64,000 nucleotides of DNA. It comes from Mixophyes australis (Eukaryota; Chordata; Amphibia; Anura; Limnodynastidae). Shown here one piece after another: positions 40,801 through 55,576 of this stretch. The translations under genes were made by a program, and so were the position numbers. The notes beneath the pieces are model-generated. The model had not been told where the DNA came from, ran no database searches, and saw nothing but the letters and a program-made list of their open reading frames with translations. Position 1 is the first letter of the stretch. Every line of letters begins with the position of its first letter. The stretch is from the NCBI GenBank assembly GCA_036250195.1, contig JAVHZZ010000004.1, positions 251,776,028-251,840,027 on the forward strand. Direction: 5' to 3'.

Positions 40801-43800
40801 GATTCATGATTCAATTCATGTTTCATAATTCATGATTCATGATTCAATTCATGATTCATGATTCATGATTGATGATTCAATTCATGATTCATGATTCAAT
40901 TCATGATTCATGATTCAATTCATGATTCGATTCCTGATTCATTTCATGATTCATGATTCAATTTATGATTCTTGATTCATGATTTGATTTATGATTCTTG
41001 ATTCATGATTCAATTCATGATTCATGATTCATGATTCAATTCATGATTCATAATTCATGATTCAATTCATGATTCAATTCATGATTCATGTTTCAATTCA
41101 TGATTCATGATTCGATTTATGATTCTTGATTGATGATTCAATTCATGATTCATGATTCAATTCATGATTCATAATTCATGATTCAATTCATGATTCAATT
41201 CATGATTCATGATTCAATTCATGATTCATGATTCGATTCATGATTCATGATTCAATTCATGATTCAATTCATGATTCATGATTCGATTCATGATTCATGA
41301 TTCAATTAATTATTCATGATTCGATTCATGATTCTTGATTCATGATTCATGATTCGATTCATGATTCATGATTCAATTCATGATTCATGATTCGATTCAT
41401 GATTCTTGATTCATGATTCGATTCATGATTCAATTAATGATTCATGATTCGATTCATGATTCATGATTCAATTCATGATTCATGATTCATGATTCATAAT
41501 TCAATTCATGATTCAATTCATGATTCATGATTCAATTCATGATTCATGATTCAATTTATGATTCATGATTAATGATTTATAATTCATGATTCATGATTCA
41601 ATTCATGATTCATGATTCATGATTCATGATTCGATTCATGATTCATGATTCATTATTCATGATTCAATTCATGATTCATGATTCGATTCATGATTCTTGA
41701 TTGATGATTTAATTCATGATTCATGATTCAAGATTCAATTCATGATTCATGATTCATGATTCGATTCATGATTCATGGTTCAATTCATGATTCATGATTC
41801 GATTCATGATTCATGATTCATGATTCAATTCATGATTCATGATTCATGATTCAATTCATGATTAATAATTCATGATTCAATTCATGATTCAATTCATGAT
41901 TCATGATTCAATTCATGATTCATGATTCGATTCATGAATTATGATTCAATTCAGGATTCAATTCATGATTCATGATTCGATTCATGATTCATGATTCAAT
42001 TAATGATTCATGATTCGATTCATGATTCTTGATTCATGATTCATGATTCGATTCATGATTCATGATTTAATTCATGATTCATGATTCAATTCATGATTCA
42101 TGATTCATGATTCATGATTCAATTCATGATTCATGATTCATGATTCATGATTCAATTCATGATTCATGATTCAAGATTTGATTCATGATTCATGATTCAA
42201 TTTATGATTCATGATTCATGCTTCATGCTTCATGATTCGATTCATGATTCATGATTCATGATTCATGATTCAATTCATGATTCATAATTCAATTCATGAT
42301 TCTTGATTCATTATTCATGAATTTATTCATGATTCATGATTCATGATTTAATTCATGATGTATGATTCATGTCTCATGATTCAATTCATTAATCATTATT
42401 CATGATTCGATTCATGATTCATAATTCAATTCATGTTTCATAATTCATGATTCATGATTCAATTCATGATTGATGATTCATGATTGATGATTCAATTCAT
42501 GATTTATTATTCAATTCATGATTCATGATTCAATTCATGATTCGATTCCTGATTCATTTTTTGATTCATGATTCGATTTATGATACTTGATTCATGATTC
42601 ATGATTCAATTCATGATTCATGATTCATGATTCAATTCATGATTCATGATTCAATTCATGATTCATGATTCAATTCATGATTCAATTCATGATTCATGAT
42701 TCAAGATTCGATTCATGATTTATGATTCAATTTATGATTCATGATACATGATTCATGAATTATGATACGATTCATGATTCATGATTCATGATTCGATTCA
42801 TTAATCATGATTCATGATTCGATTCATGATTCATGATTCAATTCATGTTTCATAATTCATGATTCATAATTCAATTCATGATTCATGATTCATGATTGAT
42901 GATTCAATTCATGATTCTTGATTCAATTCATGATTCATGATTCAATTCATGATTCGATTCCTGATTCATTTCATGATTCATGATTCAATTTATGATTCTT
43001 GATTCATGATTTGATTTATGATTCTTGATTCATGATTCAATTCATGATTCATGATTCATGATTCAATTCATGATTCATAATTCATGATTCAATTCATGAT
43101 TCAATTCATGATTCATGTTTCAATTCATGATTCATGATTCATGATTCATAATTCAATTCATGATTCAATTCATGATTCATGATTCAATTCATGATTCATG
43201 ATTCAATTTATGATTCATGATTCATGATTTATAATTCATGATTCATGATTCAATTCATGATTCATGATTCGATTCATGATTCATGATTCATTATTCATGA
43301 TTCGATTCATGATTCGATTCATGATTCTTGATTCATGATTTAATTCATGATTCATGATTCAAGATTCAATTCATGATTCATGATTCATGATTCGATTCAT
43401 GATTCATGGTTCAATTCATGATTCATAATTTGATTCATGATTCATGATTCATGATTCAATTCATGATTCATGATTCATGATTCAATGCATGATTCATAAT
43501 TCATGATTCAATTCATGATTCAATTAATGATTCATGATTCAATTCATGATTCATGATTCGATTTATGATTCTTGATTCATGATTCAATTCATGATTCATG
43601 ATTCATGATTCAATTCATGATTCATAATTCATGATTCAATTCATGATTCAATTCATGATTCATGATTCAATTCATGATTCATGATTCGATTCATGAATTA
43701 TGATTCAATTCATGATTCAATTCATGATTCATGATTCGATTCATGATTCATGATTCAATTAATGATTCATGATTCGATTCATGATTCTTGATTCATGATT

Positions 43801-44213
43801 CATGATTCGATTCATGATTCATGATTTAATTCATGATTCATGATTCGATTCATGATTCTTTAATCATGATTCATGATTCATGATTCAATTCATAAATCAT
43901 GATTCATGATTCATGATTCAATTCATGATTCAATTCATGATTCATGATTCAATTTATGATTCATGATTCATAATTCAATTCATGATTTATGATTCAATTT
44001 ATGATTCATGATTCATGATTTATAATTCATGATTCATGATTCAATTCATGATTCATGATTCATGATTCGATTCATGATTCAATTCATGATTCATGATTCA
44101 ATTCATGATTCGATTCCTGATTCATTTTATGATTCATGATTCGATTTATGATACTTGATTCATAATTCGATTTATGATTCTTGATTCATGATTCATGATT
44201 CAATTCATGATTC
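34250..44213 (+). repeat. GATACATG higher-order repeat domain, about 1.7-2.6 kb periods
   Basis: No gene is present. GATACATG followed by ATTCATGAATTATGATAC occurs at 34292, 36391, 38135, 40723 and 42743, giving periods of 2,099, 1,744, 2,588 and 2,020 bp. Other ordered words recur in the turns: TTTGATTTATGATTCTTG, CTTGATTGATG, CAATTAATTATTC, TTAATGATTTATAATTC, CATGGTTCAATTC and TCTTTAATCATG (35594, 37788, 39510, 43857). The shortest full turn, 36391-38134, is 1,744 bp. Longer turns contain extra segments such as the TGTCTC module at 40.4 and 42.3 kb. Confidence 0.85.
36391..38134 (+). repeat. Minimal 1,744-bp turn of the GATACATG repeat
   Basis: Both GATACATG (36391/38135) and the singular word CTTGAGTCATG (36691/38435) recur at exactly 1,744 bp. 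CTTGAGTCATG is found only in these two turns, so the two turns are direct duplicates of each other rather than of other turns in the domain. Confidence 0.9.
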
Positions 44214-44214
44214 A

Positions 44215-47200
44215 TGATTCATGATTCAATTCATGATTCATGATTCAATTCATGTTTCATAATTCATGATTCATGATTCAATTCATGATTCATGATTCAT
44301 GATTGATGTTTCAATTCATGATTCATGATTCAATTCATGATTCATGATTCAATTCATGATTCATGATTCAATTCATGATTCGATTCCTGATTCATTTCAT
44401 GATTCATGATTCAATTTATGATTCTTGATTCATGATTTGATTTATGGTTCTTGATTCATGATTCAATTCATGATTCATGATTCATGATTCAAGTCATGAT
44501 TCATGTTTCAATTCATGATTCATGATTCGATTTATGATTCATGATTCAATTCATGATTCATGATTCATGATTCAATTCATGATTCATAATTCATGATTCA
44601 ATTCATGATTCAATTCATGATTCATAATTCATGATTCAATTCATGATTCAATTCATGATTGATGAGTCAATTCATGATTCATGATTCGATTCATGATTCA
44701 TGATTCAATTCATGATTCAATTCATGATTCATGATTCGATTCATGATTCATGATTCAATTCATGATTCATGATTCGATTCATGATTCTTGATTCATGATT
44801 CGATTCATGATTCATGATTCATGATTCAATTCATGATTTATGATTCATGATTCATGAATCAATTAATGATTCATGATTCGATTCATGATTCATGATTCAT
44901 GATTCAATTCATGTTTCATGATTCATGATTCATAATTCAATTCATGATTCAATTCATGATTCATGATTCAATTTATGATTCATGATTCATGATTCATGAT
45001 TCAATTCATGATTCATGATTCATGATTCATTATTCGATTCATGATTCATGATTCATTATTCATGATTCGATTCATGATTCATGATTCGATTCATGATTCA
45101 TGATTCGATTCATGATTCCTGATTCATGATTTAATTCATGATTCATGATTCAAGATTCAATTCATGATTCATGATTCATTATTCGATTCATGATTCATGG
45201 TTCAATTCATGATTCATGATTCAATTCATGATTCATGATTCATGATTCAATTCATGATTCATAATTCATGATTCAATTCATGATTCAATTCATGATTCAT
45301 GATTCAATTCTTGATTCATGATTCGATTTATGATTCTTGATTCATGATTCAATTCATGATTCATGATTCATGATTCAATTCATGATTCATAATTCATGAT
45401 TCAATTCATGATTCAATTCATGATTCATGATTCAATTCATGATTCATGATTCGATTCATGAATTATGATTTAATTCATGATTCAATTCATGATTCATGAT
45501 TCGATTCATGATTCATGATTCAATTAATGATTCATGATTCGATTCATGATTCTTGATTCATGATTCATGATTCGATTCATGATTCATGATTTAATTCATG
45601 ATTCATGATTCGATTCATGATTCTTGATTCATGATTCATGATTCATGATTCATGATTCATGATTCATGATTCAATTCATGATTCATGATTCATGATTCAT
45701 GATTCATGAATCAATTCATGATTCATGATTCGATTCATGATTCATGATTCAATTCATAAATCATGATTCATGATTCATGATTCAATTCATGATTCAATTC
45801 ATGATTCATGATTCAATTTATGATTCATGATTCATGATTCAATTCATGATTCATGATTCAATTTATGATTCATGATTCATGATTTATAATTCATGATTCA
45901 TGATTCAATTCATGATTCATAATTCATGATTTATAATTCATGATTCATGATTCAATTCATGATTCATGATTCATGATTCGATTCATGATTCATGATTCAT
46001 GATTCAATTCATGATTCACGATTCGATTCATGATTCTTGATTCATGATTTAATTCATGATTTATGATTCGAGATTCAATTAATGATTCATGATTCATGAT
46101 TCAATTCATGATTCATGGTTCAATTCATGATTCATGATTCGATTCATGATTCATGATTCATGATTCAATTCATGATTCATGATTCATGATTCAAGATTCG
46201 ATTCATGATTTATGATTCAATTTATGATTCATGATACATGATTCATGAATTATGATACAATTCATGATTTATGATTCATGATTCGATTCATTAATAATGA
46301 TTCATGATTCAATTCATGTTTCATAATTCATGATTCATGATTCAATTCATGATTCATGATTTATGATTGATGATTCAATTCATGATTGATGATTCAATTC
46401 ATGATTCATGATTCAATTCATGATTCGATTCCTGATTCATTTCATGATTCATGATTCAATTTATGATTCTTGATTCATGATTTGATTTATGATTCTTGAT
46501 TCATGATTGAATTCATGATTCATGATTCATGATTCAATTCATGATTCATAATTCATGATTCAATTCATGATTCAATTCATGATTCAATTCATGATTCATG
46601 TTTCAATTCATGATTCATGATTCGATTCATGATTCTTGATTCATGATTCAATTCATGATTCATGATTCATGATTCAATTCATGATTCATAATTCATGATT
46701 TAATTCATGATTCAATTCATGATTCATGATTCAATTCATGATTCATAATTCGATTCATGATTCGATTCATAATTCATGATTCAATTAATTATTCATGATT
46801 CGATTCATAATTCATGATTCAATTAATTATTCATGATTCGATTCATGATTCTTGATTTATGATTCATGATTCGATTCATGATTCATGATTCAATTCATGA
46901 TTCATGATTCGAATCATGATTCTTAATTCATGATTCGATTCATGATTCATGATTCATGATTCAATTCATGATTTATGATTCATGATTCATGATTCATGAA
47001 TCAATTAATGATTCATGATTCGATTCATGATTCATGATTCATGATTCAATTCATGATTCATGATTCATGATTCATAATTCAATTTATGATTCAATTCATG
47101 ATTCATGATTAATTTATGATTCATGATTCATGATTTGTAATTCATGATTTATGATTCAAGTCATGATTCATGATTCATGATTCATGATTCGATTCATGAT

Positions 47201-47755
47201 TCAATTCATGATTCATGATTTATGATTCATGATTCATGATTTAATTCATGAATCAATTCATGATTCGATTCCTGATTCAATTCATGATTCATGATTCAAT
47301 TTATGATTCTTGATTCATGATTTGATTTATGATTCTTGATTCATGATTCAATCCATGATTCATGATTCATGATTCAATTCATGATTCATAATTCATGATT
47401 CAATTCATGATTCAATTCATGATTCATGTTTCAATTCATGATTCATGATTCGATTTATGATTCTTGATTGATGATTCAATTCATGATTCATGATTTAATT
47501 CATGATTCATAATTCATGATTCAATTCATGATTCAATTCATGATTCATGATTCAATTCATGATTCATGATTCGATTCATGATTCATGATTCAATTCATGA
47601 TTCAATTCATGATTCATGATTCGATTCATGATTCATGATTCGATTCATGATTCATGATTCAATTAATTATTCATGATTCGATTCATGATTGTTGATTCAT
47701 GATTCATGATTCGATTCATGATTCATGATTCAATTCATGATTCATGATTCGATTC
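44215..47755 (+). repeat. 3,542-bp tandem duplication, copy 1
   Basis: All landmarks checked are displaced by exactly 3,542 bp: GATTGATGTTTC 44301/47843, TGAGTCA 44663/48205, CAAGATTCG region 46191/49733, GATACATG 46233/49775, GATTTAATTC 47238/50780 and GATTGTTG 47687/51229. No net indel has accumulated. I found only isolated substitutions: T/C at 45621/49163, C/T at 46628/50170 and C/T at 47353/50895. The left edge is within about 44205-44220. Confidence 0.96.
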
Positions 47756-50700
47756 ATGATTCATGATTCAATTCATGATTCATGATTCAATTCATGTTTC
47801 ATAATTCATGATTCATGATTCAATTCATGATTCATGATTCATGATTGATGTTTCAATTCATGATTCATGATTCAATTCATGATTCATGATTCAATTCATG
47901 ATTCATGATTCAATTCATGATTCGATTCCTGATTCATTTCATGATTCATGATTCAATTTATGATTCTTGATTCATGATTTGATTTATGGTTCTTGATTCA
48001 TGATTCAATTCATGATTCATGATTCATGATTCAAGTCATGATTCATGTTTCAATTCATGATTCATGATTCGATTTATGATTCATGATTCAATTCATGATT
48101 CATGATTCATGATTCAATTCATGATTCATAATTCATGATTCAATTCATGATTCAATTCATGATTCATAATTCATGATTCAATTCATGATTCAATTCATGA
48201 TTGATGAGTCAATTCATGATTCATGATTCGATTCATGATTCATGATTCAATTCATGATTCAATTCATGATTCATGATTCGATTCATGATTCATGATTCAA
48301 TTCATGATTCATGATTCGATTCATGATTCTTGATTCATGATTCGATTCATGATTCATGATTCATGATTCAATTCATGATTTATGATTCATGATTCATGAA
48401 TCAATTAATGATTCATGATTCGATTCATGATTCATGATTCATGATTCAATTCATGTTTCATGATTCATGATTCATAATTCAATTCATGATTCAATTCATG
48501 ATTCATGATTCAATTTATGATTCATGATTCATGATTCATGATTCAATTCATGATTCATGATTCATGATTCATTATTCGATTCATGATTCATGATTCATTA
48601 TTCATGATTCGATTCATGATTCATGATTCGATTCATGATTCATGATTCGATTCATGATTCCTGATTCATGATTTAATTCATGATTCATGATTCAAGATTC
48701 AATTCATGATTCATGATTCATTATTCGATTCATGATTCATGGTTCAATTCATGATTCATGATTCAATTCATGATTCATGATTCATGATTCAATTCATGAT
48801 TCATAATTCATGATTCAATTCATGATTCAATTCATGATTCATGATTCAATTCTTGATTCATGATTCGATTTATGATTCTTGATTCATGATTCAATTCATG
48901 ATTCATGATTCATGATTCAATTCATGATTCATAATTCATGATTCAATTCATGATTCAATTCATGATTCATGATTCAATTCATGATTCATGATTCGATTCA
49001 TGAATTATGATTTAATTCATGATTCAATTCATGATTCATGATTCGATTCATGATTCATGATTCAATTAATGATTCATGATTCGATTCATGATTCTTGATT
49101 CATGATTCATGATTCGATTCATGATTCATGATTTAATTCATGATTCATGATTCGATTCATGACTCTTGATTCATGATTCATGATTCATGATTCATGATTC
49201 ATGATTCATGATTCAATTCATGATTCATGATTCATGATTCATGATTCATGAATCAATTCATGATTCATGATTCGATTCATGATTCATGATTCAATTCATA
49301 AATCATGATTCATGATTCATGATTCAATTCATGATTCAATTCATGATTCATGATTCAATTTATGATTCATGATTCATGATTCAATTCATGATTCATGATT
49401 CAATTTATGATTCATGATTCATGATTTATAATTCATGATTCATGATTCAATTCATGATTCATAATTCATGATTTATAATTCATGATTCATGATTCAATTC
49501 ATGATTCATGATTCATGATTCGATTCATGATTCATGATTCATGATTCAATTCATGATTCACGATTCGATTCATGATTCTTGATTCATGATTTAATTCATG
49601 ATTTATGATTCGAGATTCAATTAATGATTCATGATTCATGATTCAATTCATGATTCATGGTTCAATTCATGATTCATGATTCGATTCATGATTCATGATT
49701 CATGATTCAATTCATGATTCATGATTCATGATTCAAGATTCGATTCATGATTTATGATTCAATTTATGATTCATGATACATGATTCATGAATTATGATAC
49801 AATTCATGATTTATGATTCATGATTCGATTCATTAATAATGATTCATGATTCAATTCATGTTTCATAATTCATGATTCATGATTCAATTCATGATTCATG
49901 ATTTATGATTGATGATTCAATTCATGATTGATGATTCAATTCATGATTCATGATTCAATTCATGATTCGATTCCTGATTCATTTCATGATTCATGATTCA
50001 ATTTATGATTCTTGATTCATGATTTGATTTATGATTCTTGATTCATGATTGAATTCATGATTCATGATTCATGATTCAATTCATGATTCATAATTCATGA
50101 TTCAATTCATGATTCAATTCATGATTCAATTCATGATTCATGTTTCAATTCATGATTCATGATTCGATTTATGATTCTTGATTCATGATTCAATTCATGA
50201 TTCATGATTCATGATTCAATTCATGATTCATAATTCATGATTTAATTCATGATTCAATTCATGATTCATGATTCAATTCATGATTCATAATTCGATTCAT
50301 GATTCGATTCATAATTCATGATTCAATTAATTATTCATGATTCGATTCATAATTCATGATTCAATTAATTATTCATGATTCGATTCATGATTCTTGATTT
50401 ATGATTCATGATTCGATTCATGATTCATGATTCAATTCATGATTCATGATTCGAATCATGATTCTTAATTCATGATTCGATTCATGATTCATGATTCATG
50501 ATTCAATTCATGATTTATGATTCATGATTCATGATTCATGAATCAATTAATGATTCATGATTCGATTCATGATTCATGATTCATGATTCAATTCATGATT
50601 CATGATTCATGATTCATAATTCAATTTATGATTCAATTCATGATTCATGATTAATTTATGATTCATGATTCATGATTTGTAATTCATGATTTATGATTCA

Positions 50701-51304
50701 AGTCATGATTCATGATTCATGATTCATGATTCGATTCATGATTCAATTCATGATTCATGATTTATGATTCATGATTCATGATTTAATTCATGAATCAATT
50801 CATGATTCGATTCCTGATTCAATTCATGATTCATGATTCAATTTATGATTCTTGATTCATGATTTGATTTATGATTCTTGATTCATGATTCAATTCATGA
50901 TTCATGATTCATGATTCAATTCATGATTCATAATTCATGATTCAATTCATGATTCAATTCATGATTCATGTTTCAATTCATGATTCATGATTCGATTTAT
51001 GATTCTTGATTGATGATTCAATTCATGATTCATGATTTAATTCATGATTCATAATTCATGATTCAATTCATGATTCAATTCATGATTCATGATTCAATTC
51101 ATGATTCATGATTCGATTCATGATTCATGATTCAATTCATGATTCAATTCATGATTCATGATTCGATTCATGATTCATGATTCGATTCATGATTCATGAT
51201 TCAATTAATTATTCATGATTCGATTCATGATTGTTGATTCATGATTCATGATTCGATTCATGATTCATGATTCAATTCATGATTCATGATTCGATTCATG
51301 ATTC
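47756..51304 (+). repeat. 3,542-bp tandem duplication, copy 2
   Basis: This is the second copy of 44215-47755 and directly follows it. Matching stops at 51304/47762, where copy 2 continues with TTGATTC and copy 1 with ATGATTC. The near-identity over 3.5 kb makes this the youngest of the large duplications I could map, or an assembly duplication. Confidence 0.96.
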
Positions 51305-52315
51305 TTGATTCATGATTCGATTCATGATTCATGATTCATGATTCAATTCATGATTTATGATTCATGATTCATGATTCATGAATCAATTAATGATTCATGA
51401 TTCGATTCATGATTCTTGATTCATGATTTAATTCATGATTCATGATTCAAGATTCAATTCATGATTTATGATTCATGATTCGATTCATGATTCATGGTTC
51501 AATTCATGATTCATGATTCAATTCATGATTCATGATTCAATTCATGATTCATGATTCAATTCATGATTCATAATTCATGATTCAATTCATGATTCAATTC
51601 ATGATTCATGATTCAATTCATGATTCAATATTTCGATTCATGAATTATGATTTAATTCATGATTCAATTCATGATTCATGATTCGATTCATGATTCATGA
51701 TTCAATTAATGATTCATGATTCGATTCATGATTCTTGATTCATGATTCATGATTTAATTCATGATTCAATTCATGATTCATGATTCGATTCATGATTCAT
51801 GATTCAATTAATGATTCAATTAATGATTCATGATTCGATTCATGATTCTTGATTCATGATTCATGATTCGATTCATGATTTATGATTCGATTCATGATTC
51901 TTGATTCATGATTCATGATTCGATTCATGATTCATGATTCGATTCATGATTCATGATTCGATTCATGATTCTTGATTCATGATTCATGATTCATGATTCA
52001 TGATTCAATTCATGATTCATGATTCATGATTCATGATTCATGATTCGATTCATGATTCATGATTCATGATTCAATTCATAAATCATGATTCATGATTCAT
52101 GATTCAATTCATGATTCAATTCATGATTCATGATTCAATTTATGATTCATGATTCATGATTCAATTCATGATTCATGATTCAATTTATGATTCATGATTC
52201 ATGATTTATAATTCATGATTCATGATTCAATTCATGATTCATGATTCATGATTCGATTCATGATTCATGATTCATGATTCATGATTCATGATTCATGATT
52301 CATGATTCAATTCAT
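50343..52315 (+). repeat. 2,526-bp displaced repeat, copy 1
   Basis: CGATTCATAATTC at 50343 and 52869, GATTTAATTC at 50780 and 53306, and GATTGTTG at 51229 and 53755 share a displacement of exactly 2,526 bp. To the right the displacement becomes 2,532 bp (CGATTCATGAATTATG 51634/54166) and later 2,525 bp. Matching ends near 52315/54835. This block overlaps the right end of the 3,542-bp copy 2, so it arose from material already duplicated. The word CAATATTTCG at about 51627 is a local singleton and accounts for one small length change. Confidence 0.9.
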
Positions 52316-52867
52316 GATTCATAATTCATGATTCAATTCATGATTCAATTCATGATTCATGATTCAATTCATGATTCATAATTCGATTCATGATTCAATT
52401 CATGATTCATGATTCATGATTCATAATTCAATTCATGATTCAATTCATGATTCATGATTCAATTCATGATTCATGATTCAATTTATGATTCATGATTCAT
52501 GATTTATAATTCATGATTCATGATGCAATTCATGATTCATGATTCATGATTCATGATTCGATTCATGATTCATGATTCATGATTCATGATTCATGATTCG
52601 ATTCATGATTCATGATTCATTATTCATGATTCAATTCATGATTCATGATTCGATTCATGATTCTTGATTCATGATTTAATTCATGATTCATGATTCAAGA
52701 TTCAATTCATGATTCATGATTCATGATTCGATTCATGATTCATGGTTCAATTCATGATTCATGATTCATGATTCAATTCATGATTCATGATTCATGATTC
52801 AATTCATGATTCATAATTCGATTCATGATTCATGATTAAATTCATGATTCAATTCATGATTCATGAT

Positions 52868-54835
52868 TCGATTCATAATTCATGATTCAATTAATTATTC
52901 ATGATTCGATTCATGATTCTTGATTTATGATTCATGATTCGATTCATGATTCATGATTCAATTCATGATTCATGATTCGATTCATGATTCTTAATTCATG
53001 ATTCGATTCATGATTCATGATTCATGATTCAATTCATGATTTATGATTCATGATTCATGATTCATGAATCAATTAATGATTCATGATTCGATTCATGATT
53101 CATGATTCATGATTCAATTCATGATTCATGATTCATGATTCATAATTCAATTTATGATTCAATTCATGATTCATGATTAATTTATGATTCATGATTCATG
53201 ATTTGTAATTCATGATTTATGATTCAAGTCATGATTCATGATTCATGATTCATGATTCGATTCATGATTCAATTCATGATTCATGATTTATGATTCATGA
53301 TTCATGATTTAATTCATGAATCAATTCATGATTCGATTCCTGATTCAATTCATGATTCATGATTCAATTTATGATTCTTGATTCATGATTTGATTTATGA
53401 TTCTTGATTCATGATTCAATTCATGATTCATGATTCATGATTCAATTCATGATTCATAATTCATGATTCAATTCATGATTCAATTCATGATTCATGTTTC
53501 AATTCATGATTCATGATTCGATTTATGATTCTTGATTGATGATTCAATTCATGATTCATGATTTAATTCATGATTCATAATTCATGATTCAATTCATGAT
53601 TCAATTCATGATTCATGATTCAATTCATGATTCATGATTCGATTCATGATTCATGATTCAATTCATGATTCAATTCATGATTCATGATTCGATTCATGAT
53701 TCATGATTCGATTCATGATTCATGATTCAATTAATTATTCATGATTCGATTCATGATTGTTGATTCATGATTCATGATTCGATTCATGATTCATGATTCA
53801 ATTCATGATTCATGATTCGATTCATGATTCTTGATTCATGATTCGATTCATGATTCATGATTCATGATTCAATTCATGATTTATGATTCATGATTCATGA
53901 TTCATGAATCAATTAATGATTCATGATTCGATTCATGATTCTTGATTCATGATTTAATTCATGATTCATGATTCAAGATTCAATTCATGATTTATGATTC
54001 ATGATTCGATTCATGATTCATGGTTCAATTCATGATTCATGATTCAATTCATGATTCATGATTCAATTCATGATTCATGATTCATGATTCAATTCATGAT
54101 TCATAATTCATGATTCAATTCATGATTCAATTCATGATTCATGATTCAATTCATGATTCATGATTCGATTCATGAATTATGATTTAATTCATGATTCAAT
54201 TCATGATTCATGATTCGATTCATGATTCATGATTCAATTAATGATTTATGATTCGATTCATGATTCTTGATTCATGATTCATGATTTAATTCATGATTCA
54301 ATTCATGATTCATGATTCGATTCATGATTCATGATTCAATTAATGATTCAATTAATGATTCATGATTCGATTCATGATTCTTGATTCATGATTCATGATT
54401 CGATTCATGATTTATGATTCGATTCATGATTCTTGATTCATGATTCATGATTCGATTCATGATTCATGATTCGATTCATGATTCATGATTCGATTCATGA
54501 TTCTTCATTCATGATTCATGATTCATGATTCATGATTCAATTCATGATTCATGATTCATGATTCATGATTCGATTCATGATTCATGATTCATGATTCAAT
54601 TCATAAATCATGATTCATGATTCATGATTCAATTCATGATTCAATTCATGATTCATGATTCAATTTATGATTCATGATTCATGATTCAATTCATGATTCA
54701 TGATTCAATTTATGATTCATGATTCATGATTTATAATTCATGATTCATGATTCAATTCATGATTCATGATTCATGATTCGATTCATGATTCATGATTCAT
54801 GATTCATGATTCATGATTCAATTCATGATTCATGA
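52868..54835 (+). repeat. 2,526-bp displaced repeat, copy 2
   Basis: This is the second copy of 50343-52315. It has GATTCTTCATTC at about 54501 where the first copy has GATTCTTGATTC, and a few other single-base differences. Confidence 0.9.
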
Positions 54836-55068
54836 TTCGATTCATGATTCTTGATTCATGATTTAATTCATGATTTATCATTCGAGATTCAATTCATGAT
54901 TCATGATTCATGATTCGATTCATGATTCATGGTTCAATTCATGATTCATGATTCGATTCATGATTCTTGATTCATGATTTAATTCATGATTTATCATTCG
55001 AGATTCAATTCATGATTCATGATTCATGATTCGATTCATGATTCATGGTTCAATTCATGATTCATGAT
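54836..55068 (+). repeat. 116-bp local tandem duplication
   Basis: TTTATCATTCGAG, a rare word with CATTC in place of GATTC, occurs with the same flanks at 54874 and 54990, 116 bp apart. The equivalent position 3,115 bp downstream (58103) has only one copy. Confidence 0.88.
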
Positions 55069-55576
55069 TCGATTCATGATTCATGATTCATGATTCAATT
55101 CATGATTCATGATTCAAGATTCGATTCATGATTTATGATTCAATTTATGATTCATGATACATGATTCATGAATTATGATACAATTCATGATTTATGATTC
55201 ATGATTCGATTCATTAATCATGATTCATGATTCATGATTCAATTCATGATTCATGATTCAATTCATGATTCATGATTCAATTCATGATTTGATTCCTGAT
55301 TCATTTCATGATTCATGATTCAATTTATGATTCTTGATTCATGATTTGATTTATGATTCTTGATTCATGATTCAATTCATGATTCATGATTCATGATTCA
55401 ATTCATGATTCATAATTCATGATTCAATTCATGATTCAATTCATGATTCATGTTTCAATTCATGATTCATGATTCGATTTATGATTCTTGATTCATGATT
55501 CAATTCATGATTCATGATTCATGATTCAATTCATGATTCATAATTCATGATTCAATTCATGATTCAATACATGATT

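Larger units (their letters stand above)
52377..55576 (+). repeat. 3.1-3.2 kb higher-order repeat, copy 1
   Basis: CATAATTCGATTC at 52377 and 55577, and GATGCAATTCATG at 52522 and 55722, are displaced by 3,200 bp. Later landmarks show 3,257 bp (GATTGTTG 53755/57012) and 3,115 bp (54988/58103 and 55156/58271). The start of this block and the end of the 2,526-bp displaced block are interleaved, which suggests at least two separate exchange events with different registers. Confidence 0.82.
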
